Source: DASYQV01 sp036005125 (GTDB taxonomy: Bacteria; Acidobacteriota; Vicinamibacteria; Vicinamibacterales; UBA2999). From it: a DNA stretch of 16,117 bases. The DNA lies in contig DASYQV010000090.1 of assembly GCA_036005125.1 (NCBI GenBank), forward strand, positions 1 through 16,117, in the 5' to 3' direction. Made by a program: the position numbers and the translations under genes. Shown here piece after piece: positions 6,862-14,099 of this stretch. Under the pieces are notes generated by a model. It was not told the DNA's origin. It was given only the letters and a program-made list of their open reading frames with translations, and made no database searches. Position 1 is the stretch's first letter; each line of letters opens with the position of its first letter.

Positions 6862-7947
6862 CTATTTCGCTTTCCCGCGGGACGCGCCCTGACGCTTTTC
6901 GAGGTTCCGCGCCTGACTGAGCAGGTGCAGCATGCCGTAGTTGGCTTCATGACAGGCATATTCGAGAAAGACCTGTTGTGTCGGGCTCTTCATCAGCGGA
7001 AAGACGACCGTGAACGGTTTGGTGAACTTCGAGGGATCCGTGACCGTGACCTCGTAGTCGAGCGTGTCCTCGGCGGTCCGCGTGAACCGCTCGATGAGGT
7101 GCATCGCGCTCGACGGGGTTCTCCATTCCTGGGCGAACCGATCCTGCGGCCAGTTCTGCGTCATGTCGCTGAAGTTTTTCGTTTCGACGATCAGCGTGTT
7201 GCCTTCCCAGTGACCGACAGCCTCCCCGGACACGCTGCGAATCGTTCCGTGCGCGCGTCCGTCGGTGGGGACGATCCGCCGATCCCGAAACTGTTCTCCC
7301 ATGATCGCAACGTAGCCGGGTCCCTGGATAATCTGCGAAGGGCCCGTACCCGACCAGAACATCGCGAGCACGCCGTCCGTCATGCATCGTTCGCCCAGGT
7401 CCCGGTCGCGCCAGGACCTGTTGACGAAATCAGCGGGTGGGCGGCTCGACACGACCTCGGTGCTGTATTTGATGCGTTCGAGCACTTCTGGCTTGTACGG
7501 GATGCGTCCTTCCGGACCGGTGATGAGAGATGTCCGGCGGAACACCGTGGCGGCCGATCCGGTGTCCACCCAGAAGGTGTTGTATTCGAAGCCCGTGATG
7601 CTATCGTCCTTCCCCGCGGGCTTGCCGCGCAGACCAAGCTCCTGCCCCTGACCCTTCTGGACGAGAGCGTCCTTCTTGGCCTGAAGCTCGTTCTGCTCCT
7701 TTTGCCTCGCAGCGACTTCTTGGTCCGTCAGAAACTCGCGAGCACCGTACTCTTTTGGCCGTTCGAGCGGCGTGACCGTCAGGTTCCGTCCACCCCAGAC
7801 ACCCTGAAAGTCGGGCTCGCCCCACGGTGTCCTGGGTTGGGTGTAGGTCTGTGCAGGGCGCTGGGCCGTCTGTCCGGCGCCTGCCGCCGCCAGCCACCCG
7901 GCCACGATTGCCGTCGCGATGCCGGATCCGATCAAGCGAGCATTCAT
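6862..7947 (-). CDS. Exported WEGDTLVV-type protein of unknown function (361 aa)
   Basis: The protein starts MNARLIGSGIATAIVAGW, a Sec signal ending near AGAGQ. It contains PWGEPDFQGVWGGRN, DLGERCMTDG, SQIIQGPGYVAIMGEQFRD, RRIVPTDGRAHG, VGHWEGNTLIVETKNFSD, HLIERFTRTAEDTLDYEV and YACHEANYGMLHLLSQAR. These mark the longer branch of the same secreted family as its downstream neighbour. Residues 75-115 (Gln/Lys-rich) may be a helical insertion. I begin at ATG 7947, with GGAGG 4-5 bases upstream; a longer frame continues 75 codons further but reads through a palindromic repeat, so that extension is artificial. Function is unknown. Conserved Cys and His in the C-terminal YACHE-NY motif could bind metal (inference). 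Confidence 0.78.
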   Translation of the reverse strand: MNARLIGSGIATAIVAGWLAAAGAGQTAQRPAQTYTQPRTPWGEPDFQGVWGGRNLTVTPLERPKEYGAREFLTDQEVAARQKEQNELQAKKDALVQKGQGQELGLRGKPAGKDDSITGFEYNTFWVDTGSAATVFRRTSLITGPEGRIPYKPEVLERIKYSTEVVSSRPPADFVNRSWRDRDLGERCMTDGVLAMFWSGTGPSQIIQGPGYVAIMGEQFRDRRIVPTDGRAHGTIRSVSGEAVGHWEGNTLIVETKNFSDMTQNWPQDRFAQEWRTPSSAMHLIERFTRTAEDTLDYEVTVTDPSKFTKPFTVVFPLMKSPTQQVFLEYACHEANYGMLHLLSQARNLEKRQGASRGKAK

Positions 7948-7971
7948 GGGCCCTCCACTATCGCAGGAAAA

Positions 7972-8103
7972 CTCTGCGGCCGCTGCGATCTCCGCGTGTA
8001 ACCTCTCCGCGCGCTCTGCTTCCTCGGCGCGCGGCGGCGCGAGAGCGAGACGGGAGACCGCGCAGACGATCCAAACGCCGAGCACGCTGAGGTCGCGGAG
8101 ATC
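7972..8103. repeat. Dispersed palindromic element, copy 2
   Basis: This is a degenerate inverted element between the DUF6152 gene and the 361-residue gene. GATCTCCGCG (7987-7996) and CGCGGAGATC (8094-8103) pair perfectly at the outer ends. The minus strand spells D-L-R-D-L-S-V-L-G-V and later EEAERAERLHAEIAAAAE, the same theme as the other copies. The arms match less well than in copies 1 and 3. It fills most of the 181-bp gap and inflates the apparent N-terminus of the downstream gene. Confidence 0.6.
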
Positions 8104-8128
8104 CTTTCTCGAATATTTCCTTTGCCAA

Positions 8129-8539
8129 TCACTTCTTCTCGTACGGTGCACCGGTTCCCGAAGAACCGACAAACAATCTCTTGCCGTCCGGGAAGGTAAT
8201 GTCCTTCCCGTTCGCTCTGTTCGAGTCGTCCTTGGCCCGATACCCCTCGACCAGGATTTCCGTTCCCGGGGTGAGCGAGTCTTTCGTGAACCCGCGTCTG
8301 ATCAGCGATCCCGGTGGGCCGCCCTCAATCATCCAGCGTGTGACCTTGCCGTCCGGGCCCTTGACATCGATGTGGATCCAGGAATGGGGATTGACCCATT
8401 CCATCCTCACGACCGTGCCTTTCAGATGGACGGGCTTGTCGGCGTCGAATTCCGCCGAGAACGCGTGATGCGCCACCGCGGATGCCGGAGCACTCAGCAT
8501 TCCAGTTGTCACCACGATTCTCCAGAACCAGCGCTTCAT
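8129..8539 (-). CDS. DUF6152-family exported protein
   Basis: This 136-residue protein has a Sec signal ending A-V-A at residues 21-23, followed at once by HHAFSAEFD. The pattern LKGTVVRMEWVNPHSWIHID, then W-M-I-E-G-G-P-P-G-S-L-I-R-R-G, LTPGTEILVEGYRAKD and PDGKRLFVGSS is that of DUF6152, small periplasmic proteins widespread in Acidobacteriota and Proteobacteria. The repeated G-x-V / V-x-G strands resemble an OB-fold (inference). If the signal is cut at the A-x-A site, the mature chain begins with His-His. The ATG has GGGAGG seven bases upstream. It lies 15 bp downstream of the lipocalin-like gene, so the two are probably one operon. Function is unknown. Confidence 0.85.
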   Translation of the reverse strand: MKRWFWRIVVTTGMLSAPASAVAHHAFSAEFDADKPVHLKGTVVRMEWVNPHSWIHIDVKGPDGKVTRWMIEGGPPGSLIRRGFTKDSLTPGTEILVEGYRAKDDSNRANGKDITFPDGKRLFVGSSGTGAPYEKK

Positions 8540-8554
8540 CGGCTTGCCTCCCTT

Positions 8555-9529
8555 CTACTCACTAGCCGTGATACGCGGCGTGACGCGCTCCCAGGTGACG
8601 AAGCTCTGAACGGTCTGGCCGTTCACGGTCTGCTTGGGCGGCATCAGAATGAGCCGGTTGTCGCCCTCGAATCGATATCCGCGAATGGTGTCGGTCCCCA
8701 CACCTCCACCCGGATTGATCATCCCCAGCTGATGATGGACGACATAGCCTTCCGTCTGGTGGATGGTGTACGGACCAAAGTATGCGCTGCCATAGGTACG
8801 AAGCGCCATCTGCGCTTCCTCGGGCGTCGGCTGGGCGCCCTTGTATTTCGGTCGGCCGGGATCCATGAGATGAACGGCCATGTAGCCCGCGGTGGTGTAG
8901 ATAAGGAATCCCACGCGAGCCGGGCGCGGCTCGGGCGGGAGCACTTTGCCATCGCCCGTTCGACGCTCGGTCGTGACCGGCTTCCAGAACCCGATGAACC
9001 GTCGATGTTCAGGCGTCAGCTGCGCGAGGTCCGGCACACGCTCCCAGATCAACTGCGCTTGGGTGCCTGTCGACGACCGAGAGGTGTTCAACGTCAACCG
9101 ATTGCCTGTTATCTGATACGACCGCCGCTGCTCCGGCTCCATGCTCGGATTGAGGCTGCCGTGAACGTGGTGCGTGACGATTCCGCCCGTTTCGTCGACG
9201 CTGAAGGTGCCGAAGTACGAGACGTAGCTCGCGAGCGCCGCCTTCGCCTCGTCCGGCGTCGGCTCCACGCCGGTGTACTTTTGTCTGCCACTCTGCATGA
9301 TCGTCACGCCCATATAACCGTTCGGGTCGTACATGAGGACCCCGACGGGGTTGGGGCTGCCGAACGCGGGCGCCGCCGGCGCGGGCAGAATGTCGCCTTT
9401 GGGGCCGAGCCGTTCGACCCTGACGAGTTTCCACGTGCCGGCCAACCGATTCGCTTGAGTTGACGCGTGCGGCGCGAGGATCCCGATGACACCAACGGAA
9501 CCGACAAGCACGAGGAGAAGCCTGCGCAT
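8555..9529 (-). CDS. Exported protein with two lipocalin-like domains
   Basis: This 324-residue protein has a signal peptide (residues 1-26, ending STQA) and two copies of a Lipocalin_5-type domain. Copy 1 (about 28-165) has LAGTWKLVRVERLGPKG, GVLMYDPNGYMGVTIMQSGR, ALASYVSYFGTFSVDE and THHVHGSLNPS. Copy 2 (about 180-318) has FIGFWKPVTTERRTGDG, GFLIYTTAGYMAVHLMDPGR, ALRTYGSAYFGPYTIHQ and VHHQLGMINPG. Most family members have one domain, so this is an internal duplication. Lipocalin folds bind small hydrophobic ligands; the ligand here is unknown. No Shine-Dalgarno precedes the ATG, and a TAATAT lies only eight bases upstream, which suggests a leaderless transcript. It is the first gene of the minus-strand row of exported proteins. 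Confidence 0.82.
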   Translation of the reverse strand: MRRLLLVLVGSVGVIGILAPHASTQANRLAGTWKLVRVERLGPKGDILPAPAAPAFGSPNPVGVLMYDPNGYMGVTIMQSGRQKYTGVEPTPDEAKAALASYVSYFGTFSVDETGGIVTHHVHGSLNPSMEPEQRRSYQITGNRLTLNTSRSSTGTQAQLIWERVPDLAQLTPEHRRFIGFWKPVTTERRTGDGKVLPPEPRPARVGFLIYTTAGYMAVHLMDPGRPKYKGAQPTPEEAQMALRTYGSAYFGPYTIHQTEGYVVHHQLGMINPGGGVGTDTIRGYRFEGDNRLILMPPKQTVNGQTVQSFVTWERVTPRITASE

Positions 9530-9537
9530 GGTGCGTC

Positions 9538-9543
9538 ATATTA
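9538..9543 (-). promoter_or_regulatory. Candidate -10 box for the lipocalin-like gene (leaderless)
   Basis: Minus-strand TAATAT ends eight bases before the ATG at 9529, so transcription would begin at or within two bases of the start codon. The -35 position (TTTCCG, 18-bp spacing) is weak. The lack of a Shine-Dalgarno supports the idea, but it remains inference. Confidence 0.3.
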
Positions 9544-9599
9544 GCCCCATTGGCGACGGCCCGGAAATCGCAAATGAACCGATTACGGACGATCGATTG

Positions 9600-9628
9600 T
9601 TGACGTGCGGCGCCCGGAAAGGTAGTGT
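9600..9628 (+). promoter_or_regulatory. Candidate sigma-70 promoter for the cytochrome c gene
   Basis: TTGACG (9600-9605) and TAGTGT (9623-9628) are separated by exactly 17 bases, placing a start near 9635 and giving a leader of about 25 nt. The -35 is strong (five of six) and the -10 is weak (three of six). Confidence 0.35.
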
Positions 9629-9659
9629 GCAGCCCTGCTCTGGCAGCGAGGTTTTGCAC

Positions 9660-10841
9660 ATGACGACGAGATCCAAAGCTCTCATCATTCTGCTGAGTCT
9701 TCTGGCGTCTGCCGCTGGTCCGTCCGCGCAGCCGGCATCGCAGGCACCGGCGACGCGCACGCAAGCCGAGCTCTCGGACGTCCCGCAGGGCGACGTGCAG
9801 AGGGGCGCGACCGAATGGGGCCGCTGCGTCAATTGCCATGGTCCGCAGGCCGAAGGTGCATTCGGACCCAGTCTCGCCGGAGTCGGCCTCTCCTGGATGG
9901 CGTTCAGGAAGGCGGTCCGGCAGCCCTGGGGGATCATGCCGATGTTCACCGAGAGGCAGAAGAGCGATCAGGCGCTCGCGGATATCTATGCATACCTGAA
10001 GACGCTGCCGCGACCCACGATGCTCGGCGAATGGCACTGGCGCAAGGCGCCGCCGACCGCGCCGCTCGGACAACGGCTGTACATGAACTTCGCCGGCTGC
10101 GGTCAATGTCACGAGCCCGAAAACAAGTTCGGACGGACGTGGCTCGGAGAGTACGCGAAGGACGTGACGTTCGAGTACTTCAAGAAGCAGATCTACCAGC
10201 ACCTGGAAAAGTGGCCGAAGGGCACGATGCCCATCTACTCCGAGGAGCGGTTGCCGGAGCCGATTCTGCGCGAGATATACACCTGGATGGTTGACGAGCT
10301 GGGCATGCGTCCTTCGATCGCGGGCGCGTTGACCGTGGGCGAGCAGCAGGGTGGAAAGACATCGTACACGCTGATGGTGTCCAACGTGGGCGTCAAGGAC
10401 AAGGGGCTCGCCGCCGAAGGGCTCACGATCTTCGTCAGAATCCCGCCCGGCTGCTCGGCTGTCGGGGCAACAGGGGCAGGGTACGCCGGCGTCATGCCGC
10501 TTGCGAAGCTCGGGCTCGAACCGGCGTTGCGCCTGGCGCCTCACTCGCACGACGATTCGGGACACGTGGAGCGGCCTGCCCCCGATTTGTCGGGAGACGT
10601 CGCGGTCTGGAAAGTACCGCGGATCGACGCCGGCGAAAGACTGAATCTCTCGCTTACGCTGTCCGGGCCTGCGCCGAGTCCGGATGTGATCACCGGCTTC
10701 GCGGGCTCGACCGTCTACTGGACCACGCCAGGCCGCCGGCCGGCGGGCAGTCCTCCTCGGATGGTCTATCGCGATCTCAGAATGCCTGACAAAGGCGATC
10801 ACGAGCTGATCAGGCTGCCGAGCATGCCACGAACGCAATAA
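9660..10841 (+). CDS. Exported diheme cytochrome c with C-terminal beta domain
   Basis: The protein has 393 residues. Residues 1-23 form a Sec signal (KALIILLSLLASAAGPSAQ). Two cytochrome c heme sites follow: C56-V-N-C-H60 and C147-G-Q-C-H151. Candidate distal ligands are Met93 or Met95 (GIMPMF) and Met190 (GTMPIY). Residues from about 215 to the end form a separate Gly/Pro-rich beta domain (SYTLMVSNVGVKDKGL, IFVRIPPGC, LNLSLTLSG) without heme motifs, perhaps Ig-like. It should carry electrons in the periplasm; possible donors are the PQQ dehydrogenases encoded nearby (inference). The ATG at 9660 has only a distant GAGG about ten bases upstream, but the signal peptide begins exactly there. 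It is divergent from the lipocalin-like gene. Confidence 0.88.
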   Translation: MTTRSKALIILLSLLASAAGPSAQPASQAPATRTQAELSDVPQGDVQRGATEWGRCVNCHGPQAEGAFGPSLAGVGLSWMAFRKAVRQPWGIMPMFTERQKSDQALADIYAYLKTLPRPTMLGEWHWRKAPPTAPLGQRLYMNFAGCGQCHEPENKFGRTWLGEYAKDVTFEYFKKQIYQHLEKWPKGTMPIYSEERLPEPILREIYTWMVDELGMRPSIAGALTVGEQQGGKTSYTLMVSNVGVKDKGLAAEGLTIFVRIPPGCSAVGATGAGYAGVMPLAKLGLEPALRLAPHSHDDSGHVERPAPDLSGDVAVWKVPRIDAGERLNLSLTLSGPAPSPDVITGFAGSTVYWTTPGRRPAGSPPRMVYRDLRMPDKGDHELIRLPSMPRTQ

Positions 10842-10916
10842 TCATTCGTGATTCGTGATTCGTGATTCGTGATTTGATTCGTATCCCAATCATGAATCAT
10901 GAATCATGAATCTGAT
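10842..10916. repeat. Opposed heptanucleotide repeats between convergent genes
   Basis: Four perfect copies of ATTCGTG (10844-10871) are followed by three perfect copies of AATCATG plus a partial fourth (10888-10912). CATGAAT, the shifted form of the second unit, is the reverse complement of ATTCGTG apart from one base, so the two blocks can pair through G-U tolerant stems into a long, sliding hairpin. The array fills the gap between the stop codons of the cytochrome gene and the convergent gene, and probably serves as a bidirectional terminator. The copy number is likely to vary between strains. Confidence 0.75.
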
Positions 10917-12038
10917 CTATCGTGGCAGCGTCGAAAAAGGCACCAGGACAGACGTGCTTCCGCCGTCCATGGTGAACAGAGACCGGATCATCACGCTGCG
11001 GTCGTCATGCGGCAGGCGGCGCATGTTTTCGACGAATCGGGCGGCGCGTTCGTCGCGGTAAACATAATTTTCGACATTCGACAAGTAGAAGGCCGAGACA
11101 TGGTGGCCCTTCCGCGCGATTGCGGCCGCGATCGCCCGCATCGCGTATGTGCCGCCCACATCGCCCACGACCGGGATCACCCGGTGACGTGCCTGGAGCG
11201 ACTTGACGAACTGGAAGGCATCTTCCTGCGCAAGGTAGTTCCACGTGGCGCCCGTGCTATCCCTGGCGAGCAGCAGGTCGCGAAACGTTGGATAGTACGG
11301 ACGGGGCGGTCGGCCGTGGGTCTGAAACCGGAGATCGAGCCCTGCGGCGATGAACGTGCGATGAAAGCGATCGATCCTGTCGAGATCGGCGGCCGACAGC
11401 GGCACGCCGAATTCCACGATCGCGCTCCTCAGCTGCTTTCCTATCCCGTCGTGGGCCGGCGCCGGTTGCTGGCCGTCCACGTAGCCGCTGATTTGCTCGA
11501 TGGACGCGTGGCGCCAGCGGGCGAGATCGATAGGCGGCACGCGCCCGGTCAGCAGACTCAGGTACTCGACGCGGTTCGTGCTCCGCGCGAAGAGCGCCTT
11601 GAACAGCAGATGGAGCAACAGGTTGTCGCGGCGGATATCGATGATGTACGCGAGCGTTGGCTTGATCCGCGCGATGTAGGAAAAATTCTGGTCGGGCCCG
11701 ACCCCGATGTACACGCCGCCGGCGATCCCCTGTGACATCAGCTCCGGTACGACCTGCAGGTAATTCCGTTCGTTCGAGATGAGATTATCGGTATCGAACG
11801 TTCCCTCGGGCTCGGAGAGGCTCGCAATCTCCGCGGCGAAAGCAGTGGTCGATGTCTGGGGCGCGGAACCTGCCAGAAAGAGCCCGCGCCATCCCGACTC
11901 GCCCGGGACATCAGCAGAGCGCTTGACCGGTTGAAGGCTCGCGCTCGTGTGCATCACCACGAGCCAGGTGCACACGGCGAGCGCTATCCGCCAGGTGGCG
12001 CGACGCACGATTTCGGTCGCCCTGAAAGGGTGCCTCAA
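10917..12038 (-). CDS. Conserved protein resembling the LIC_10091 family (possible Rossmann/methyltransferase-like fold)
   Basis: About 373 residues. After a possible N-terminal membrane segment (IALAVCTWLVVMHTSASL) comes a conserved core: LISNERNYLQVVPEL, GGVYIGVGPDQNFSYIARI, a LAYIIDIRRDNLLLHLLFKA segment, and YYPTFRDLLLARD. Later segments are VIPVVGDVGGTYAMRAI and VSAFYLSNVENYVY. From memory this resembles the LIC_10091 family of unknown role. The G-V-G-P-D-Q-N and I-D-I-R-R segments are reminiscent of S-adenosylmethionine-dependent methyltransferases, which is inference. I start at TTG 12038, with a G-rich tract seven bases upstream; GTG 12008 is the alternative, and the frame is open well beyond both. 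It follows a small membrane protein gene by 16 bp, suggesting a two-gene unit. Confidence 0.65.
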   Translation of the reverse strand: MRHPFRATEIVRRATWRIALAVCTWLVVMHTSASLQPVKRSADVPGESGWRGLFLAGSAPQTSTTAFAAEIASLSEPEGTFDTDNLISNERNYLQVVPELMSQGIAGGVYIGVGPDQNFSYIARIKPTLAYIIDIRRDNLLLHLLFKALFARSTNRVEYLSLLTGRVPPIDLARWRHASIEQISGYVDGQQPAPAHDGIGKQLRSAIVEFGVPLSAADLDRIDRFHRTFIAAGLDLRFQTHGRPPRPYYPTFRDLLLARDSTGATWNYLAQEDAFQFVKSLQARHRVIPVVGDVGGTYAMRAIAAAIARKGHHVSAFYLSNVENYVYRDERAARFVENMRRLPHDDRSVMIRSLFTMDGGSTSVLVPFSTLPR

Positions 12039-12054
12039 TGTGGTGCCCCCCGAT

Positions 12055-12549
12055 TCATCGCGTGGACGTGTCGGCCTGACGTTCCGGCGGCGGTGACCGC
12101 CTCGTGCGCGGATGCTGGCCGTGCCGCCGCGCGATCCAGAGCAGCGCGCCGATTGCCCCGATGCCGCCGATCGGCACAGCGTAGGCAATGGCCCGCCGTT
12201 CTCGATCCTGCGACAGCTCGGGCCGGAAGCGGACGCGGTTGATGTGCGCCGTGTCGTCGACGCTCGGATGTTGAACGATGGCTCGAATGGTATTGGTGGA
12301 CGGATCCGGCAATCGGTACGCCCAGGTGGATCCCTCAGTCGGTTCACCTTGTGTGAGGTGAAGCTGCTGCTCCAGCATCGCCCGCCGGCTCGCATCGACA
12401 TCCGCTTTCCAGCGCACGTTGAGCCTCACGACATGCGGCGGATCCATCCACAACACGGTCCGCCATGCGAGCGTTCCAATGACGAACAAGCCCGCAACGA
12501 GCGCCGCAGCGGCCCGCAGGAGCCCGAGTTCACGAAGTGCGGCAAACAT
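12055..12549 (-). CDS. Small protein with two predicted transmembrane segments
   Basis: This 164-residue protein has hydrophobic segments near residues 9-33 (LLRAAAALVAGLFVIGTLAW) and 120-142 (AIAYAVPIGGIGAIGALLWI). The loop between them should be periplasmic and contains VRLNVRWKADVDASRRAMLE and VDDTAHINRVRFRPELS. The tail is Arg/Pro-rich and probably cytoplasmic. I recognise no family. The ATG has only a weak AGGA immediately upstream. It lies just ahead of the LIC_10091-like gene on the same strand, so the two may act together. Codon pattern and topology support a real gene. Confidence 0.6.
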   Translation of the reverse strand: MFAALRELGLLRAAAALVAGLFVIGTLAWRTVLWMDPPHVVRLNVRWKADVDASRRAMLEQQLHLTQGEPTEGSTWAYRLPDPSTNTIRAIVQHPSVDDTAHINRVRFRPELSQDRERRAIAYAVPIGGIGAIGALLWIARRHGQHPRTRRSPPPERQADTSTR

Positions 12550-12569
12550 CCTGAGGAATTCTAATCCCA

Positions 12570-12664
12570 GAGCTCACTGGAGCTCACGTGAGTGGGCATT
12601 CGCAGGCCGGGTCTTCAGACCCGGCAAGTGCCCTACCCCAACTCACGTGAGCGGTGGTGAGCTC
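12570..12664. repeat. Nested palindromic (cruciform-type) element
   Basis: Outer arms GAGCTCAC-TGGA-GCTCACGTGAGT (12570-12593) and its near-perfect complement (12641-12664) match at 20 of 24 positions. Inside them GGGCA (12594-12598) pairs with TGCCC (12629-12633), and the centre is a perfect 9-bp stem, GCCGGGTCT-TC-AGACCCGGC (12606-12625). CTCACGTGAG occurs in both outer arms. The element fills the gap after the activator gene and before the two-TM gene, so it may end the kinase/activator transcript. Its architecture differs from that of the three dispersed elements. Confidence 0.7.
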
Positions 12665-12668
12665 CGGC

Positions 12669-14051
12669 TCAGGGCTCTTTCGAGAGGCGCAGCTGCGGAT
12701 CATGCGAACGGAACAGCATGCGGTACAGCGTCCGGCGGTTGATGCCCAGCACCCGCGCCGTCTCCGCCTTGTTTCCACCCCGGCTCTCGAGCACACGACG
12801 CACGTAGGCGCGTTCCAGCTCGTCGAGCGGGATGGGTCCCTGTGCACTGTCGGAGAGCAGCGTGTCGAGGGCGTGCGGCTCTTTTGGAAAGTCCAGATCG
12901 TCGGGCAGCAGCGTATCGTGATCGCACAGAGCGACGGCACGCTCGATGAGATTGGCGAGCTCGCGCACGTTGCCGGGCCAGTGATAGGCCATCAGCTTCC
13001 GTATGGCCGCCGCGGACACGCCAAGCACGCGGTCGCGCTGCCGATCGCCGACCCGGTTCAGCATGAGATCGACGAGCGGGATGATGTCCTCGCGCCGCTC
13101 CCGCAGCGGCGGCAGCTCGATCCGGATGACGTTCAATCGATAGTAGAGGTCGGGCCGGAACTGACCGTCGCGCAGGAGCGCTTCGAGCGGCTGATTGGTG
13201 GCGGCAATCACCCGTGCGCGAAACGACACTTCGACCGTCGAGCCGAGCGGGCGCACGCATCCATTCTCCAGCGCGTGCAGGAGCTTTGCCTGCGTATCGA
13301 GAGGCAGCTCACCCACCTCGTCGAGGAACAACGTGCCGTCCGCGGCGGCGATGAACGGCCCTGGCCGGTCCTCCCGCGCATCCGTGAACGCCCCTCGCCG
13401 GACGCCGAACAGCTCGCTTTCAATTAACGTCGCGGGCAGTGAGGCGCAGTTCACGTGCTGGAACGGACGGCGACGCCGGCTGCTCGAGTCGTGAATGAAC
13501 CGGGCCATCGCCCCCTTGCCGGTACCCGTTTCGCCGGTCAGCAACACGATCGAATCGAGCTCGGTCACACGGCGCGCTCGATCCACGGCGGTCTTCATGG
13601 CCGGACTCTTCGCCACGAGCGGCCCGGCGTCGGCGACGGGAAGCGTGGCGCGCAGGCGGACGATTTCACGCCGCATCGCCCGATCGCGAAATGCGCGCTC
13701 AATCGCGAAGAGGAGCGCTTCGATCTTGAACGGCTTCGCGATGAAGTCGCACGCGCCGGCACGGACAGCGGCAACCGCGAGGTCGATGCTTCCGAAGGCG
13801 GTCATCAGCAGCACGAGCTGGTTGGGACGGCGGCTCAGAATGGCCGCAAGCATGTCGGTCCCCCGCATGCCCGGCATCTGGAGATCGGTGATGACGAGAT
13901 CGAACGCCTCCGCGGTAATCCGCTCCAACGCCGTTTCGGGCGAGGTCTGGCTCTCGACGTGGAACCCCCGCTCGACGAGGCTCTCGCACAGGAAGTCGAC
14001 CACGCCTGGGTCGTCATCGACAACGAGGAGTTTTTTGGCCTGCATACTCAT
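12669..14051 (-). CDS. NtrC-family sigma-54-dependent response regulator
   Basis: This 460-residue protein has three domains. The receiver (about 5-120) has acidic residues D12-D14, phospho-acceptor Asp56 (ITDLQMPG) and Lys106 (IAKPF). The AAA+ domain (about 145-375) has Walker A GETGTGKG (173-180), Walker B GTLFLDE (239-245) and RPDLYYRLNV. The C-terminal Fis-type helix-turn-helix (about 413-448) contains NKAETARVLGINRRTLYRML. The sigma-54 contact loop reads GAFTDA (220-225) rather than GAFTGA; the key Thr remains and this variant occurs in other family members. I choose ATG 14051; an upstream in-frame TTG at 14075 would add eight residues, and no strong Shine-Dalgarno decides it. It should respond to phosphorylation by the kinase encoded upstream. 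I saw no clear -24/-12 promoter in the window. Confidence 0.93.
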   Translation of the reverse strand: MSMQAKKLLVVDDDPGVVDFLCESLVERGFHVESQTSPETALERITAEAFDLVITDLQMPGMRGTDMLAAILSRRPNQLVLLMTAFGSIDLAVAAVRAGACDFIAKPFKIEALLFAIERAFRDRAMRREIVRLRATLPVADAGPLVAKSPAMKTAVDRARRVTELDSIVLLTGETGTGKGAMARFIHDSSSRRRRPFQHVNCASLPATLIESELFGVRRGAFTDAREDRPGPFIAAADGTLFLDEVGELPLDTQAKLLHALENGCVRPLGSTVEVSFRARVIAATNQPLEALLRDGQFRPDLYYRLNVIRIELPPLRERREDIIPLVDLMLNRVGDRQRDRVLGVSAAAIRKLMAYHWPGNVRELANLIERAVALCDHDTLLPDDLDFPKEPHALDTLLSDSAQGPIPLDELERAYVRRVLESRGGNKAETARVLGINRRTLYRMLFRSHDPQLRLSKEP

Positions 14052-14099
14052 GTCCGGTGTTCTTTCGTGATTCAACTGTCACTGAAAACGTCCGTGGGC

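Noticed and set aside
7948..8172. 75-residue N-terminal extension of the 361-residue exported protein
   Set aside because: The extension translates a palindromic repeat and precedes both a good Shine-Dalgarno and a clear signal peptide at 7947.
7919..9463. 514-codon plus-strand open frame
   Set aside because: It runs antisense across DUF6152 and the lipocalin-like gene plus a palindromic repeat, with no recognisable domain.
9009..10838. 609-codon minus-strand open frame
   Set aside because: It is antisense to the diheme cytochrome c gene and out of frame within the lipocalin-like gene; the composition is Arg/His/Pro-rich.
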